A stretch of DNA of 36,187 nucleotides from Niastella sp. (lineage in GTDB: Bacteria; Bacteroidota; Bacteroidia; Chitinophagales; Chitinophagaceae). Below, piece by piece: positions 1 through 7,818 of this stretch (positions within the stretch are counted from its first letter, which is position 1; every line of letters begins with the position of its first letter). The stretch lies in the NCBI GenBank assembly GCA_017744515.1, contig JAGIBF010000085.1, positions 1 to 36,187 on the forward strand, given 5' to 3'. Under the pieces are notes generated by a model. It saw only the letters and a program-made list of their open reading frames with translations. It did no database searches and had not been told where the DNA came from. A program made the position numbers and the translations under genes.

Positions 1-2
1 AA

Positions 3-194
3 GTCCATATATTGATAGCCAAAGCCAAAGACAATTCTCCATAACGGCAGATCCGGATTTTCTTTATCTTTTTGATAGAACGTCATTTGCTTATAGATCC
101 TATCGACCAACTCCATATTGAAGTCGATCCCGTTTGAAAAGAAGCTTGAAATCCTGTAATCTGCCTTTAAGCCGTCTGATTTTGCACAACCGGA
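3..194 (-). CDS. Partial, unrecognised protein fragment running off the left edge
   Basis: Read on the minus strand, positions 194 to 3 are open for 64 codons and give a normal-looking amino-acid mixture, including stretches such as SDGLKADYRISSFFSNGIDF and ENPDLPLWRIVFGFGYQYMD. An in-frame stop (TAA at 195-197) sits directly upstream and no ATG follows it until position 116. So either the gene starts at 116 and the rest is chance, or the 5-prime end is lost or frameshifted. An adjacent minus-strand frame is open just upstream (about 181-246), also protein-like, which would fit a frameshifted remnant. The C-terminal part lies outside the window. I do not recognise the family, and the short length limits confidence. 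Confidence 0.35.
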
Positions 195-200
195 TTAAGC

Positions 201-215
201 GCACTAACTTAGTGC
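201..215. promoter_or_regulatory. 15-bp palindrome GCACTAA-c-TTAGTGC, possible operator
   Basis: The two 7-base arms are exact reverse complements around a single central base. The site lies 31 bp before the ankyrin-repeat gene and in the upstream region of the minus-strand fragment at the left edge. It could be a regulator binding site between two divergent genes. No clear TAnnTTTG promoter element accompanies it, so the role is a guess. Confidence 0.3.
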
Positions 216-246
216 CTCCTGCAATCCCGTTATTGTACCAGCTATT

Positions 247-1296
247 ATGGCAAAGAAGAAAAAAAAACTACCCAAAGATTTTGAAGAACTGTTAAGCAAA
301 GGTGATCTTCAGCAGCTTAAAGCGGTATTTGATACATGTGAGCCTGATGCCCGTGGAGGATATGGCAAACAGACCGCTCTGGCATATGATAATTGCCCGC
401 ACGAATTAGCTGCCTGGCTGGTTGAACAAGGAGCAGATCTACAAGCCACAGATACCTGGGGCAATACACCACTTCACAACCGGGCCCGTAGCATATTTGG
501 CAACATAAAAAGCCTGTTGGAGTTAGGCGCTGATGTGCATAGCAAAAGCAGCTCCATTGGCACACCGCTTCATGCTGCGGCAGATTCACACAACGTTGAA
601 AACACTGCTCTTTTGCTGGCATATGGCGCACAAACAGACGTTTTAAATGCGAATGATTACACCCCATTGGAGCAAGCCCTTTTAACATGTAATAATATAG
701 ACATAGTCAGAACCGTCGGGCTTTCCCAATTACATTTGAATGCCGGTGTTAAGATCACTCCGGCAATGAAGGATCTGGTTATAGAAATCGGGAAACGGTT
801 CGAGTTTCACAGAGCAGGTTTCAACAAAGACGCGGTTGGTGAAGTAAGTAATGCATTGTCAGCGCTGTATGGCCTATTCGGTGTTAAGTCTGTAGACACA
901 CGCGTTATGCACGATGGTAAATCACCCATCAATATCAATGCTCAGGTCTGGCAAGAGCAACATCAGGAACTCTGGGAACTGCTGGTTCCATCGAACGGCC
1001 CAGCCAAAACTATTCAAGGAGAAGTGATCCGGATTACTGGAAAAATTGCCAATGAACTGGAAGGCAACGGAGGCATCAACTGGGATAACGATTATAAAAA
1101 AATGGCTGATGCTTTTCTTGTATTTGTGAAGCAAGGCGAGCCACTCTCCGCTTCCGAGCTGACGGAAGCAGCAACGATTGTTAATGAAGTCAAACAAAGA
1201 TCAGGTGATACAGCCCGCATGTGTGAACTTGGTGTAAAATGGGTAATGAATAACCCTTCCCCCCGACAGCTTCCATTGGTTGAATACAAGCGATAA
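247..1296 (+). CDS. Ankyrin-repeat protein
   Basis: The 349-residue product starts with a lysine-rich tail and then carries about three to four ankyrin repeats between residues 35 and 155. Visible repeat cores are GNTPLHNRAR, GTPLHAAADS and YTPLEQALLT, with LLELGADV and LLLAYGAQ at repeat ends. Residues 160 to 349 are a separate, probably helical region that I do not recognise. There is no signal peptide or membrane segment, so it is probably cytoplasmic. Ankyrin repeats mediate protein-protein contacts; no partner can be named from the sequence. The ATG at 247 gives the full repeat set. It stands alone, about 100 bp before the next co-directional gene, which has its own candidate promoter. 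Confidence is high for the repeats and low for the biological role. Confidence 0.8.
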   Translation: MAKKKKKLPKDFEELLSKGDLQQLKAVFDTCEPDARGGYGKQTALAYDNCPHELAAWLVEQGADLQATDTWGNTPLHNRARSIFGNIKSLLELGADVHSKSSSIGTPLHAAADSHNVENTALLLAYGAQTDVLNANDYTPLEQALLTCNNIDIVRTVGLSQLHLNAGVKITPAMKDLVIEIGKRFEFHRAGFNKDAVGEVSNALSALYGLFGVKSVDTRVMHDGKSPININAQVWQEQHQELWELLVPSNGPAKTIQGEVIRITGKIANELEGNGGINWDNDYKKMADAFLVFVKQGEPLSASELTEAATIVNEVKQRSGDTARMCELGVKWVMNNPSPRQLPLVEYKR

Positions 1297-1345
1297 GAAC
1301 ACCACTTACGTGACATTTATCACCACTATTTTCTGTCAAATCTCC

Positions 1346-1377
1346 TTGTTGCCAGCCCCTACATCGACTCACCTTTG
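1346..1377 (+). promoter_or_regulatory. Candidate Bacteroidota promoter for the short-chain dehydrogenase
   Basis: A TTG at 1346-1348 (with a second TTG at 1349-1351) is followed 21 (or 18) bases later by CACCTTTG at 1370-1377. This is one base away from the TAnnTTTG -7 consensus of the Bacteroidota primary sigma factor. Transcription would begin near 1384, leaving a leader of about 16 bases before the ATG at 1400. The mismatch in the TA makes this a moderate candidate only. Confidence 0.4.
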
Positions 1378-1399
1378 CCTTGTAATACAATCATAAAAA

Positions 1400-2167
1400 A
1401 TGAAACTGAAAAACAAGGTAGCCGTAGTTACCGGAGGTAATAGCGGCATAGGATTTGGCATTGCGGAAGCATTAAAAGACGAAGGGGCGATCGGCACTAT
1501 TACAGGCAGAAACCAGTCAACGCTCGACCAATCGGTTAATGCGCTGGGCGCAGGCTTCATAGGCATCAAAGCCGACGTAACGAACATGAGTGACCTGGAA
1601 CGAATATTCATAGACACGTTCGATCGATTCGGCCACATCGATACGCTGGTAGTCAATGCCGGCGGCATTGTAGACGGTCAACCGATGGCAGCCATAAACG
1701 AGGTCACAGAAAGCAACTATGACCAGTATATGGACCTGAATTTAAAGAGCGCCTACTTTACAGTTCAAAAAGCACTCCCCTATTTGAATGATGGCGCCTC
1801 CGTCATACTCATCGGATCAAGCGCCGCACATCGTGCAGCACCAGGCATGACAGTATACAGTGCAGCTAAAGCCGCCGTTGTATCCTTAGCCAAAGGATTA
1901 TCACTGGATCTGCTGGCCAGAAAGATCAGGGTCAATGCACTTTCTCCCGGCTCAACGGACACACCTGTATTTGGCAAAATAGTACCAGAGAAGCAGGTTG
2001 AACAAGTGAAGCAGATATGGAAAGACCTGACACCTGCAGGAAGGCAGGGATTGCCGTCTGACATGGGGAAAGCTGCCGTATTCCTGGCGTCCGACGATTC
2101 CTCTTTCATACTCGCCACTGAAATACTTGCCGATGGCGGTCTGACCAACATTATCCAAATGAAATAA
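1400..2167 (+). CDS. SDR-family oxidoreductase
   Basis: This 255-residue protein has the length and motifs of a classical short-chain dehydrogenase/reductase. The Rossmann glycine motif TGGNSGIG is at residues 11-18, VNAGG is near residue 86, the catalytic serine lies in LIGSSAAH, and YSAAK carries the catalytic tyrosine and lysine. The C-terminal ADGGLTN matches the usual SDR ending. It should catalyse NAD(P)H-dependent reduction or oxidation of a carbonyl or alcohol in the cytoplasm; the substrate cannot be told. A Crp/Fnr-type regulator gene follows on the same strand, a pairing often seen for small stress-responsive oxidoreductases in this group, though here a 206-bp gap with a hairpin separates them. 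The ATG at 1400 puts the glycine motif at its normal distance from the N terminus. Confidence 0.92.
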   Translation: MKLKNKVAVVTGGNSGIGFGIAEALKDEGAIGTITGRNQSTLDQSVNALGAGFIGIKADVTNMSDLERIFIDTFDRFGHIDTLVVNAGGIVDGQPMAAINEVTESNYDQYMDLNLKSAYFTVQKALPYLNDGASVILIGSSAAHRAAPGMTVYSAAKAAVVSLAKGLSLDLLARKIRVNALSPGSTDTPVFGKIVPEKQVEQVKQIWKDLTPAGRQGLPSDMGKAAVFLASDDSSFILATEILADGGLTNIIQMK

Positions 2168-2237
2168 GACTAAGACATTTACTTCACCAGCTTGGTGTAC
2201 GTCAACTGTTCCGTTTTACGTCGTCAACTCGTTGTTT

Positions 2238-2264
2238 AGTCTGGCCGCTTTGAGCGGCCTGACT
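2238..2264 (+). terminator. GC-rich hairpin downstream of the dehydrogenase gene
   Basis: The arms AGTC-T-GGCCGCT and AGCGGCC-T-GACT pair around a TTG loop, giving 7 plus 4 base pairs broken by one T-T mismatch. It lies 70 bp after the dehydrogenase stop codon. There is no T-run directly after the stem; a short T-run comes about 18 bases later. It may be a transcription barrier or an mRNA-stabilising structure rather than a classic terminator. Confidence 0.4.
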
Positions 2265-2338
2265 GGTTGAAGTAGTTCATCTTTTTACAGCCAGATTCTC
2301 ATTTGCGTGGTTTCGGCCTTGCTAATTTAGCCCGAAAG

Positions 2339-2378
2339 AACATTTTAGATAACTTTATTGAAAATTATCTAAAATGTT
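2339..2378. promoter_or_regulatory. 14-bp inverted repeat covering the Crp/Fnr-gene start codon
   Basis: AACATTTTAGATAA (2339-2352) and TTATCTAAAATGTT (2365-2378) are perfect reverse complements separated by 12 bases. The right arm contains the ATG (2374-2376) of the regulator gene. In DNA this could be an autoregulatory operator bound by a dimer. In RNA it would form a 14-bp hairpin that hides the start codon. Either would fit negative feedback or conditional translation. No perfect -7 element is visible upstream; the nearest is TAATTTAG at 2323-2330. Confidence 0.6.
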
Positions 2379-2967
2379 TACTGCTTTAGCGACGTACCTC
2401 GTTGAAAAAGGCGGCCTGACCAGCGATGAGCTAAGACAGGTTGAAGAAGTAGCTGTTCCGAAGAAAATCCGCAAGCGTCAGTACTTGTTGCAGGAAGGCG
2501 ATGTCAGTCATCACATAGGATTTGTCGTTAAAGGATGCTTCCGGCTATATGGCGTAGGTAAGAATGGCGAAGAGTATAGCATGAGGTTTGCCATCGAGAA
2601 TTGGTGGATAAGTGACTTCGACAGTTTTCAATCGGGTCTTCCTTCCAAATACAACATCGATGCACTGGAAGATGGTGAATTGTTAATGATCAGAAAGGAA
2701 AAGTTTGAGGGCCTGAAAGAATCGATCCCCCATTTTAAAAAGCTAATAGAGAAACTTACTGCAAAGAATTACGAAGCACACCAAAACAGGATACTTAGCA
2801 ATATCAGCGAGACCGCGGAAGAAAAATACGACAACTTTATCAAGACATACCCGCAGATCTACGAGCGCATACCGCTCCACATGGTGGCCTCCTTCCTTGG
2901 CTTGTCGCGGGAAACGCTCAGCCGCGTGAGACAACAGCATACTAAAAAACGTACTAATAACTCATAG
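2374..2967 (+). CDS. Crp/Fnr-family transcriptional regulator
   Basis: The 197-residue protein has an N-terminal cyclic-nucleotide-binding-type beta-barrel (about residues 20-120; motif LLQEGDVSHHIGFVVKGCFR) and a C-terminal helix-turn-helix (HMVASFLGLSRETLSRVRQQ, about residues 168-187). Length and order match the Bacteroidota Crp/Fnr subfamily that usually lacks the canonical cAMP-contact residues, so the ligand is unknown. There are no clustered cysteines, so it is not an iron-sulfur Fnr type. The start codon is embedded in a 14-bp inverted repeat, suggesting autoregulation. It may regulate the upstream dehydrogenase gene or distant targets. It converges on the metallo-beta-lactamase-fold gene with only 52 bp between the two stop codons. 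Confidence 0.9.
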   Translation: MFTALATYLVEKGGLTSDELRQVEEVAVPKKIRKRQYLLQEGDVSHHIGFVVKGCFRLYGVGKNGEEYSMRFAIENWWISDFDSFQSGLPSKYNIDALEDGELLMIRKEKFEGLKESIPHFKKLIEKLTAKNYEAHQNRILSNISETAEEKYDNFIKTYPQIYERIPLHMVASFLGLSRETLSRVRQQHTKKRTNNS

Positions 2968-2982
2968 GCAGTAAATACTGCC
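2967..2982. terminator. Small hairpin between convergent genes
   Basis: GGCAGT-AAAT-ACTGCC forms a 6-bp stem with a four-base loop, overlapping the last base of the regulator stop codon. It lies between two converging genes and could limit read-through in both directions. No T-run follows on either strand, so any termination activity is probably weak. Confidence 0.35.
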
Positions 2983-3019
2983 AGAAGTTGAAGCAATGCA
3001 AAGTCAGCATCATAACATA

Positions 3020-4345
3020 TTACTGCCCAACAGGGCCTTTTGGATCACGACGTTTAAAGGTCATCGGTTCATAGGGTGGAAGTATTAACCCTTCATAAGC
3101 AGTGTATGCAATACTCTCATGTGCAAAAGCAAGTGGGTAACAAAACTCCTGCTCTTCATTATTAAGGAATATTTTCGCCTTTTGATTATTCCTGATTATA
3201 TCTGCCAGCACTTCTTCGCTTGGGTGATCGAATTTGTTATTACCTGAGTCTTTTTTTCCGGAATTAACAACGTAAAACGGGAAGGAATATAAATAACCTG
3301 AACTGTTATTTACTTTCCAGTTCTCTTTTGAACCGTGATGGGGTATTTGAAAGAACTTCACATCATCAAAATAACGATCAAAATAATCTCTTAGTTTCCT
3401 GACCTTAACAGGGCCATCTAAATCGATATCACCTGTAAGCATTGTTCCAAATCTTGGTACAGGAAGATCATCTTTATAGTAAATTATATACTCATCCTCA
3501 TTATACTTATTCTGGCATTTGCTGTGAAGCACAATCAGCGAAGTACTGTTCATGTTACTTTTTAGCATATCAAAGTAGAGCTTTTTGATCTTCCTGATCT
3601 CTTCTTCATCAAATAAACTATATATGGATCTTTTAACTCCCGCAATTCTCTTCACCTCCTCAGTAACCCGGTAAATGAGGTTATGTCTATACCCTTTTTT
3701 ATGATAGATCACAAATTCCCAATCCTTATCACCGATTGTAAACCGAAATGGTATCTGGTAGAACTTAATGGTTGTTTTTGTCTGTAATTCACTTCCCTTC
3801 TCTCCCTGCTCTATTGATGCCGAAAAATTTGCAGAACCTTCCTCATCTATGTGATCAGTAAACCCCAACCTATCTGTATCGGCATCGGCAGCAACCTGAT
3901 TTACCAGCGAAGTTGTTGAACTTTTAACATCATCCTCATCATCAGGGGTTCCCACCACAATTATTTCATTAATATTGAAGTCTCCTCCGGTGAAATATTC
4001 AACAGGATTTTGCAGCAACCTGTAATAGAAATCATCGGCATCCGAATAGGTTGCCAGCAGGAATAAACGTTCTATCGGGTCGCAATATGGAATGATGAGC
4101 CGTCTGCAACCTCTGACAGACCTCAGCAACTGACTGATACCGTTGATATGATCACGATCGAAATGAGATACAATAACGAGATCGATTAAATCATTTACCT
4201 CGTTGGCAAACTGGCTGATCTCATTCATTAGAATCTTTTCATCAGTGTCTGAGCCACAGTCGTAGACAAAATGAAATGGCTTCTTTTTGTATCCGGCTAT
4301 TTTACTTGTATAAAAGCACCCCTGGCCAACAGCATGAAACTTCAT
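3020..4345 (-). CDS. Metallo-beta-lactamase-fold hydrolase, ComEC-like domain, role unknown
   Basis: From the ATG at 4345 the product is 441 residues and begins MKFHAVGQGCFY, the normal N-terminal strand of this fold; the frame stays open to a GTG at 4396 but the added residues look unlike the family. The metal-binding motif SHFDRDH (H61, D63, D65, H66) is intact, a TGDID motif supplies the bridging aspartate, and PHHGS gives the later histidines. These resemble the MBL domain of ComEC-type proteins. Residues about 130-180 form a strongly acidic insertion. There is no signal peptide or membrane segment. Members of this class act on nucleic acids or phosphoesters, and some sit in defence systems, but no partner gene is adjacent here. 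The gene is clearly richer in A and T than its neighbours, which suggests separate acquisition. Confidence 0.8.
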   Translation of the reverse strand: MKFHAVGQGCFYTSKIAGYKKKPFHFVYDCGSDTDEKILMNEISQFANEVNDLIDLVIVSHFDRDHINGISQLLRSVRGCRRLIIPYCDPIERLFLLATYSDADDFYYRLLQNPVEYFTGGDFNINEIIVVGTPDDEDDVKSSTTSLVNQVAADADTDRLGFTDHIDEEGSANFSASIEQGEKGSELQTKTTIKFYQIPFRFTIGDKDWEFVIYHKKGYRHNLIYRVTEEVKRIAGVKRSIYSLFDEEEIRKIKKLYFDMLKSNMNSTSLIVLHSKCQNKYNEDEYIIYYKDDLPVPRFGTMLTGDIDLDGPVKVRKLRDYFDRYFDDVKFFQIPHHGSKENWKVNNSSGYLYSFPFYVVNSGKKDSGNNKFDHPSEEVLADIIRNNQKAKIFLNNEEQEFCYPLAFAHESIAYTAYEGLILPPYEPMTFKRRDPKGPVGQ

Positions 4346-4513
4346 AGTAAGGTTCAATTCGAGCATACAGATGGCATTTATTGTTAAGTTAAGCACATAT
4401 CGGAGTCCGCTGCTTGTATAGGTAAAAATTTTGACAATAATCAGGTCTCAAAATACGGCTATTCCCGCTGGATAATGCCGGTTGCCTTTTTGAGCCAACC
4501 TGTAAAAGCCAAA

Positions 4514-4545
4514 AGGGGTCATTGCTTCGTGAAGCAATAACCCCT
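4514..4545 (-). terminator. Strong intrinsic terminator of the GH127-like gene
   Basis: Read on the minus strand, AGGGGT-T-ATTGCTT pairs with AAGCAAT-G-ACCCCT around a CACG loop. The stem is about 14-15 bp including one T-G wobble. TTTT follows directly, then GGCTTTTA. It lies 23 bp downstream of the GH127-like stop codon at 4568 and is oriented to end that transcript. Confidence 0.85.
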
Positions 4546-4567
4546 ACGGATATTTTAAGTTCAAGAC

Positions 4568-7500
4568 TTACTTCAACTTTACATCCAGGTAAACGGAGTG
4601 ACGACCGTAAGATTCATAAAATGGCTTGAAGACAACATCATCGATAGTGAATTGCAACTGCTGCGGATCGCCTTTGATCGACTTGCTGATATCGTTGGCA
4701 TCGAGGGTTACTTTTCGCCATTCTTTTCTTGCTTCCGGCTCCTGGGCTGCCAGCAAGATCGGTCCGTAGAACAAGCTCGCTATGTTCTGCTGGTCCATAA
4801 CGGGGTCCAGGTGAAACTGGAAAGGCATTTTCAATTCTATCACATCACCGTCTTTCCAACTGCGGCTTATTTTCAGGTAGCTGCCTGGTGTAGCTTTCAC
4901 CTTCTGATCTTTGCCATTGATCTTTACAAAGAATCCTTTGGTAGCCCAGCCCGGTACACGTACGTTAACATCAAATTTGCCGCTGCCTTTGATCGTCAAA
5001 CGGGTATTGTCTTCGCTGGGGAAGTTGGTAGACTGCTCCACTGTTACTTTCCGCTCAGTCCATTCCAGTGTAGAAGGTACGTACAGATTCACATACAGCG
5101 CCTGGTCGTCCTTGCTCTTAAAGTAAATAGAGTTTTGCAGTTTGGTGCTGCTCTCTATAGCCGTACCGTTGCAGCAGGTAAAGCCTGTCATATTCGGGTT
5201 ACCAAATTGTTTGGTAGCGCCTGGCCTCAGCGGCACATGGTAAGTATTCGCAGGCGTATTCTCAGCTACAGAAGCAAGGATATGGTTGTACAATCCACGT
5301 TCGTAATAGTCCATCAACTCTCCCCGCTGATCAAACATAAACAAGTCGGTGGTCAATTTAAGCATGTTGTATGTAGCACAGGTTTCGTTCTGTCCGCCGG
5401 AAGAGAAGCCGTTCTCATACAACGTTCCGGGTTCAGCAATAAAACACTCTGCATTGTTGGGATTGCGGGCGCCTGCCACTCCCCCAATACTGTACATATA
5501 ATCATTGACCATCTTGTACCAGAAGTTATCGGCTATCTTGTAATACTCCGGATTGTTGGTCGCGCGATACGTTTCGATACTTCCTACTACCTGGGGTATA
5601 TGCTGGTTGGCATGCAAGCCACGGAAAAGGTCTACGTTCTTAGCCAGCCCATGTGAGTGTTGTGTATCACCAAAGAATACCCTGATGTTATCAAACAACT
5701 GCGCCGTTTTCAGGTGATTGGGTTTACCGGTAATGCGGTACATACGGGCCATGGCTTCGTTCATACCGCCAAACTCACCGGCAATATAGGTGTTCCACAT
5801 TTTGATCAGTGTGTCTGTTGGCACCTTGCTCAGGCGTGCATATACCCAATCGCCCATACCGGAAGCGATGTCAAGGGCTTTTTTATTGCCGCTTACTTCA
5901 TATATATCCATCAGGCCGGCAAGAATCTTATGCAACGTATAATAGGGCGCCCAGATCTGGTTCTTCTGTCCGCCGTACTTGGCGCCGTGTTCCAGCATGA
6001 TGAACTGGTCCGGGGGATAAGCACTGATGAATCCTGTTCCCCAATTCTCATAATCAGTACGGATACCTGCATCGCTAAGGTCTGAATCATAACTTGTTTT
6101 TCCGGGACCGTAAGGTACTACCGCAGGATCGGACACGTGTGCGCCGCCTGCTGTTTTCGCCTTTCCTGACAATTGCGATAATTCATAGAGGGTATTTACC
6201 ATCACATCCATCTTCTGTGCGAAGTTGGCCTGCAGCGTCTTGTCATATCCTGTGCCAGCATAAGCCTGTGCAATGGCCGTAAGGTAGTGGCCTGTACCAT
6301 GCCCTCTTAATTTGGTGTCCTTGCTATCCCAGGTGCCCAAAGGTTTAGCTCCTTCCGGTTGTGGCTGGCCAAAAGCATGGCGGAACATATAGAGGAAGGA
6401 ATTGGGATCGGTCTTAGCCAATGTCAATACGAACTTATCGCGGTTCTGGACGAACTTGGATTCGTGGCCATGCGCATCGTTCTTCAGGGTAACCTGGTTT
6501 AATTGAAATGGCTGCAACTTTAAAACCGGCGTAATCGTTTTCCTGGGATCTTTCACCGTAACAGTTGCTTTGGGTTGAAAGCTCGTTCCCGCAACACGCC
6601 CCGTAACGGTATAGGTGCCGGGTTTAAGCACTGTCGTATTGTCGACTGCAGCAGGCCACAGCACACGTACTTTGGGGCCTTTTTTGTTCTGATAAGTTCC
6701 GTCTACATAGCTTGGGAAGCGTGGCAACTCCCCCACTGCTGTTTCCACCTTCACATCAGACACACCTACTAAATAAGTATTATACAGCTGCGCTTCCGTC
6801 GGAGAAAAGCGGGGCAGGGTGTCTTCAGCGCGTCTGCCCGTTGTATTGACAGAACCCTGATTGATTCCTCTGCGGGAATTGTTAAAAATGCCGGCCACCT
6901 GTGTGCTGCTCAACGGCACCCGGTAGATACGGAAATCGCGTAGCAGGGCATTGAGGTTGGGATCGCCAGCTTGTAGCGACTTTCCGATATACAGTAGCTT
7001 TTCGCCGGGTTGCTGGCCAAACACCTCTGTCAATTCCTTTGGAATATCCTTTGCTTCTCCTGTAAGTTTACTATCAACATAGGTAAACATGGTTTTTGCA
7101 GGAATATCAATTACGATGGCAAGGTGAACCCACTTGTTCGTTTCTATAGCCGGGGCAATTGCTCCGGTTTTACTACCTGTTATTGATGCCAGATAGCCTT
7201 TCTGGGCACTGGTGCCAAGAGGGGCCGCAGAAAAATGTTTGGTAGCATCCTTTCCAAAATCAAAAAAGCGCTGTCCGGGCTGCTCCGAGCGCAGGAATAT
7301 CCATCCTGATATACTGAGGGACTCAAGATCGGTCAACGCTTCTCCCGGGATCGTAAGGAAAGCATTGTTTTCGCCGGAGAGGGATAACACTTTTCCAAAG
7401 CGATTGTCATTGACAAATTGTGCTTCGCCGCCCTGATATTTGGCGTGCAAAGTATTGCGGGACCAATCTTTGAGGTCTCCGTTAAACACATAGCGAGCAA

Positions 7501-7618
7501 TCATTCCCGTTTCACCGATCCCATCCAATATCTGGTCTTGCGCCTGAGCGATGTTAACACATTGTGTCAAAATGACAAATAACAGGATGGGACGGGAGAA
7601 TAGCTTGTACATTTTCAT
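4568..7618 (-). CDS. Secreted GH127-like (DUF1680) beta-L-arabinofuranosidase with LamG-like domain
   Basis: The ATG at 7618 gives 1016 residues starting MKMYKLFSRPILLFV, a signal peptide ending near AQAQ; a TTG at 7633 is the upstream limit. Residues about 30-250 form a LamG/concanavalin-like sandwich (LSISGWIFL, WVHLAIVIDI, LRDFRIYRVPL). Residues about 270-360 look Ig-like. The catalytic alpha/alpha barrel spans roughly 365-840. The zinc-thiolate set of GH127 is present: E745 and C747 in NETCAT, and C815-C816 in TCCNGT, matching the Glu-x-Cys and Cys-Cys pattern known from HypBA1. A C-terminal beta domain follows. It should release beta-linked L-arabinofuranose, although related families (GH146 and others) share these motifs. 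It is longer than the 650-residue minimal enzyme because of the N-terminal modules. It has its own promoter and terminator, separate from locus A. Confidence 0.85.
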   Translation of the reverse strand: MKMYKLFSRPILLFVILTQCVNIAQAQDQILDGIGETGMIARYVFNGDLKDWSRNTLHAKYQGGEAQFVNDNRFGKVLSLSGENNAFLTIPGEALTDLESLSISGWIFLRSEQPGQRFFDFGKDATKHFSAAPLGTSAQKGYLASITGSKTGAIAPAIETNKWVHLAIVIDIPAKTMFTYVDSKLTGEAKDIPKELTEVFGQQPGEKLLYIGKSLQAGDPNLNALLRDFRIYRVPLSSTQVAGIFNNSRRGINQGSVNTTGRRAEDTLPRFSPTEAQLYNTYLVGVSDVKVETAVGELPRFPSYVDGTYQNKKGPKVRVLWPAAVDNTTVLKPGTYTVTGRVAGTSFQPKATVTVKDPRKTITPVLKLQPFQLNQVTLKNDAHGHESKFVQNRDKFVLTLAKTDPNSFLYMFRHAFGQPQPEGAKPLGTWDSKDTKLRGHGTGHYLTAIAQAYAGTGYDKTLQANFAQKMDVMVNTLYELSQLSGKAKTAGGAHVSDPAVVPYGPGKTSYDSDLSDAGIRTDYENWGTGFISAYPPDQFIMLEHGAKYGGQKNQIWAPYYTLHKILAGLMDIYEVSGNKKALDIASGMGDWVYARLSKVPTDTLIKMWNTYIAGEFGGMNEAMARMYRITGKPNHLKTAQLFDNIRVFFGDTQHSHGLAKNVDLFRGLHANQHIPQVVGSIETYRATNNPEYYKIADNFWYKMVNDYMYSIGGVAGARNPNNAECFIAEPGTLYENGFSSGGQNETCATYNMLKLTTDLFMFDQRGELMDYYERGLYNHILASVAENTPANTYHVPLRPGATKQFGNPNMTGFTCCNGTAIESSTKLQNSIYFKSKDDQALYVNLYVPSTLEWTERKVTVEQSTNFPSEDNTRLTIKGSGKFDVNVRVPGWATKGFFVKINGKDQKVKATPGSYLKISRSWKDGDVIELKMPFQFHLDPVMDQQNIASLFYGPILLAAQEPEARKEWRKVTLDANDISKSIKGDPQQLQFTIDDVVFKPFYESYGRHSVYLDVKLK

Positions 7619-7725
7619 ATTTGAATCTATCAATTAATCTATAAAACTATGAAGAACCTATGTGTCTCTATAAGTCTATTTTAACTAATAATGACATGAT
7701 ATTAACAGGTCTCCTGGCTGACAAC

Positions 7726-7756
7726 CAAAGCTATACAACGAAGCCATCAGTGACAA
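7726..7756 (-). promoter_or_regulatory. Bacteroidota-type promoter for the GH127-like gene
   Basis: On the minus strand TTG (7754-7756) is followed after exactly 20 bases by TAGCTTTG (7726-7733), a full match to the TTG-N19-21-TAnnTTTG consensus. Transcription would start near 7719 and give a leader of about 100 bases before the ATG at 7618. Confidence 0.65.
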
Positions 7757-7769
7757 GAGCCCCTTTTCC

Positions 7770-7777
7770 TATCTTTG
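7770..7777 (+). promoter_or_regulatory. Candidate -7 element for the methionine aminopeptidase gene
   Basis: TATCTTTG matches the TAnnTTTG consensus. The ATG at 7819 would follow a leader of about 35 bases, which helps to choose this start over the ATG at 7660. No TTG stands at the ideal distance upstream. The element lies just beyond the divergent GH127-gene promoter, so the two promoters face away from each other within about 50 bp. Confidence 0.5.
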
Positions 7778-7818
7778 CCCTGGTCTTCTTTAAGCAATCT
7801 ATACCAAACAACGTAACT

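Noticed and set aside
4598..5656. A 352-codon open frame on the plus strand opposite the GH127-like gene
   Set aside because: It lies fully inside the well-supported GH127-like gene on the other strand, has no family motif and an odd composition. It is an antisense shadow.
7660..7818. An N-terminal extension of the aminopeptidase from an ATG at 7660
   Set aside because: It would begin upstream of the candidate -7 element and adds residues not found in the family; the ATG at 7819 gives the usual N terminus.
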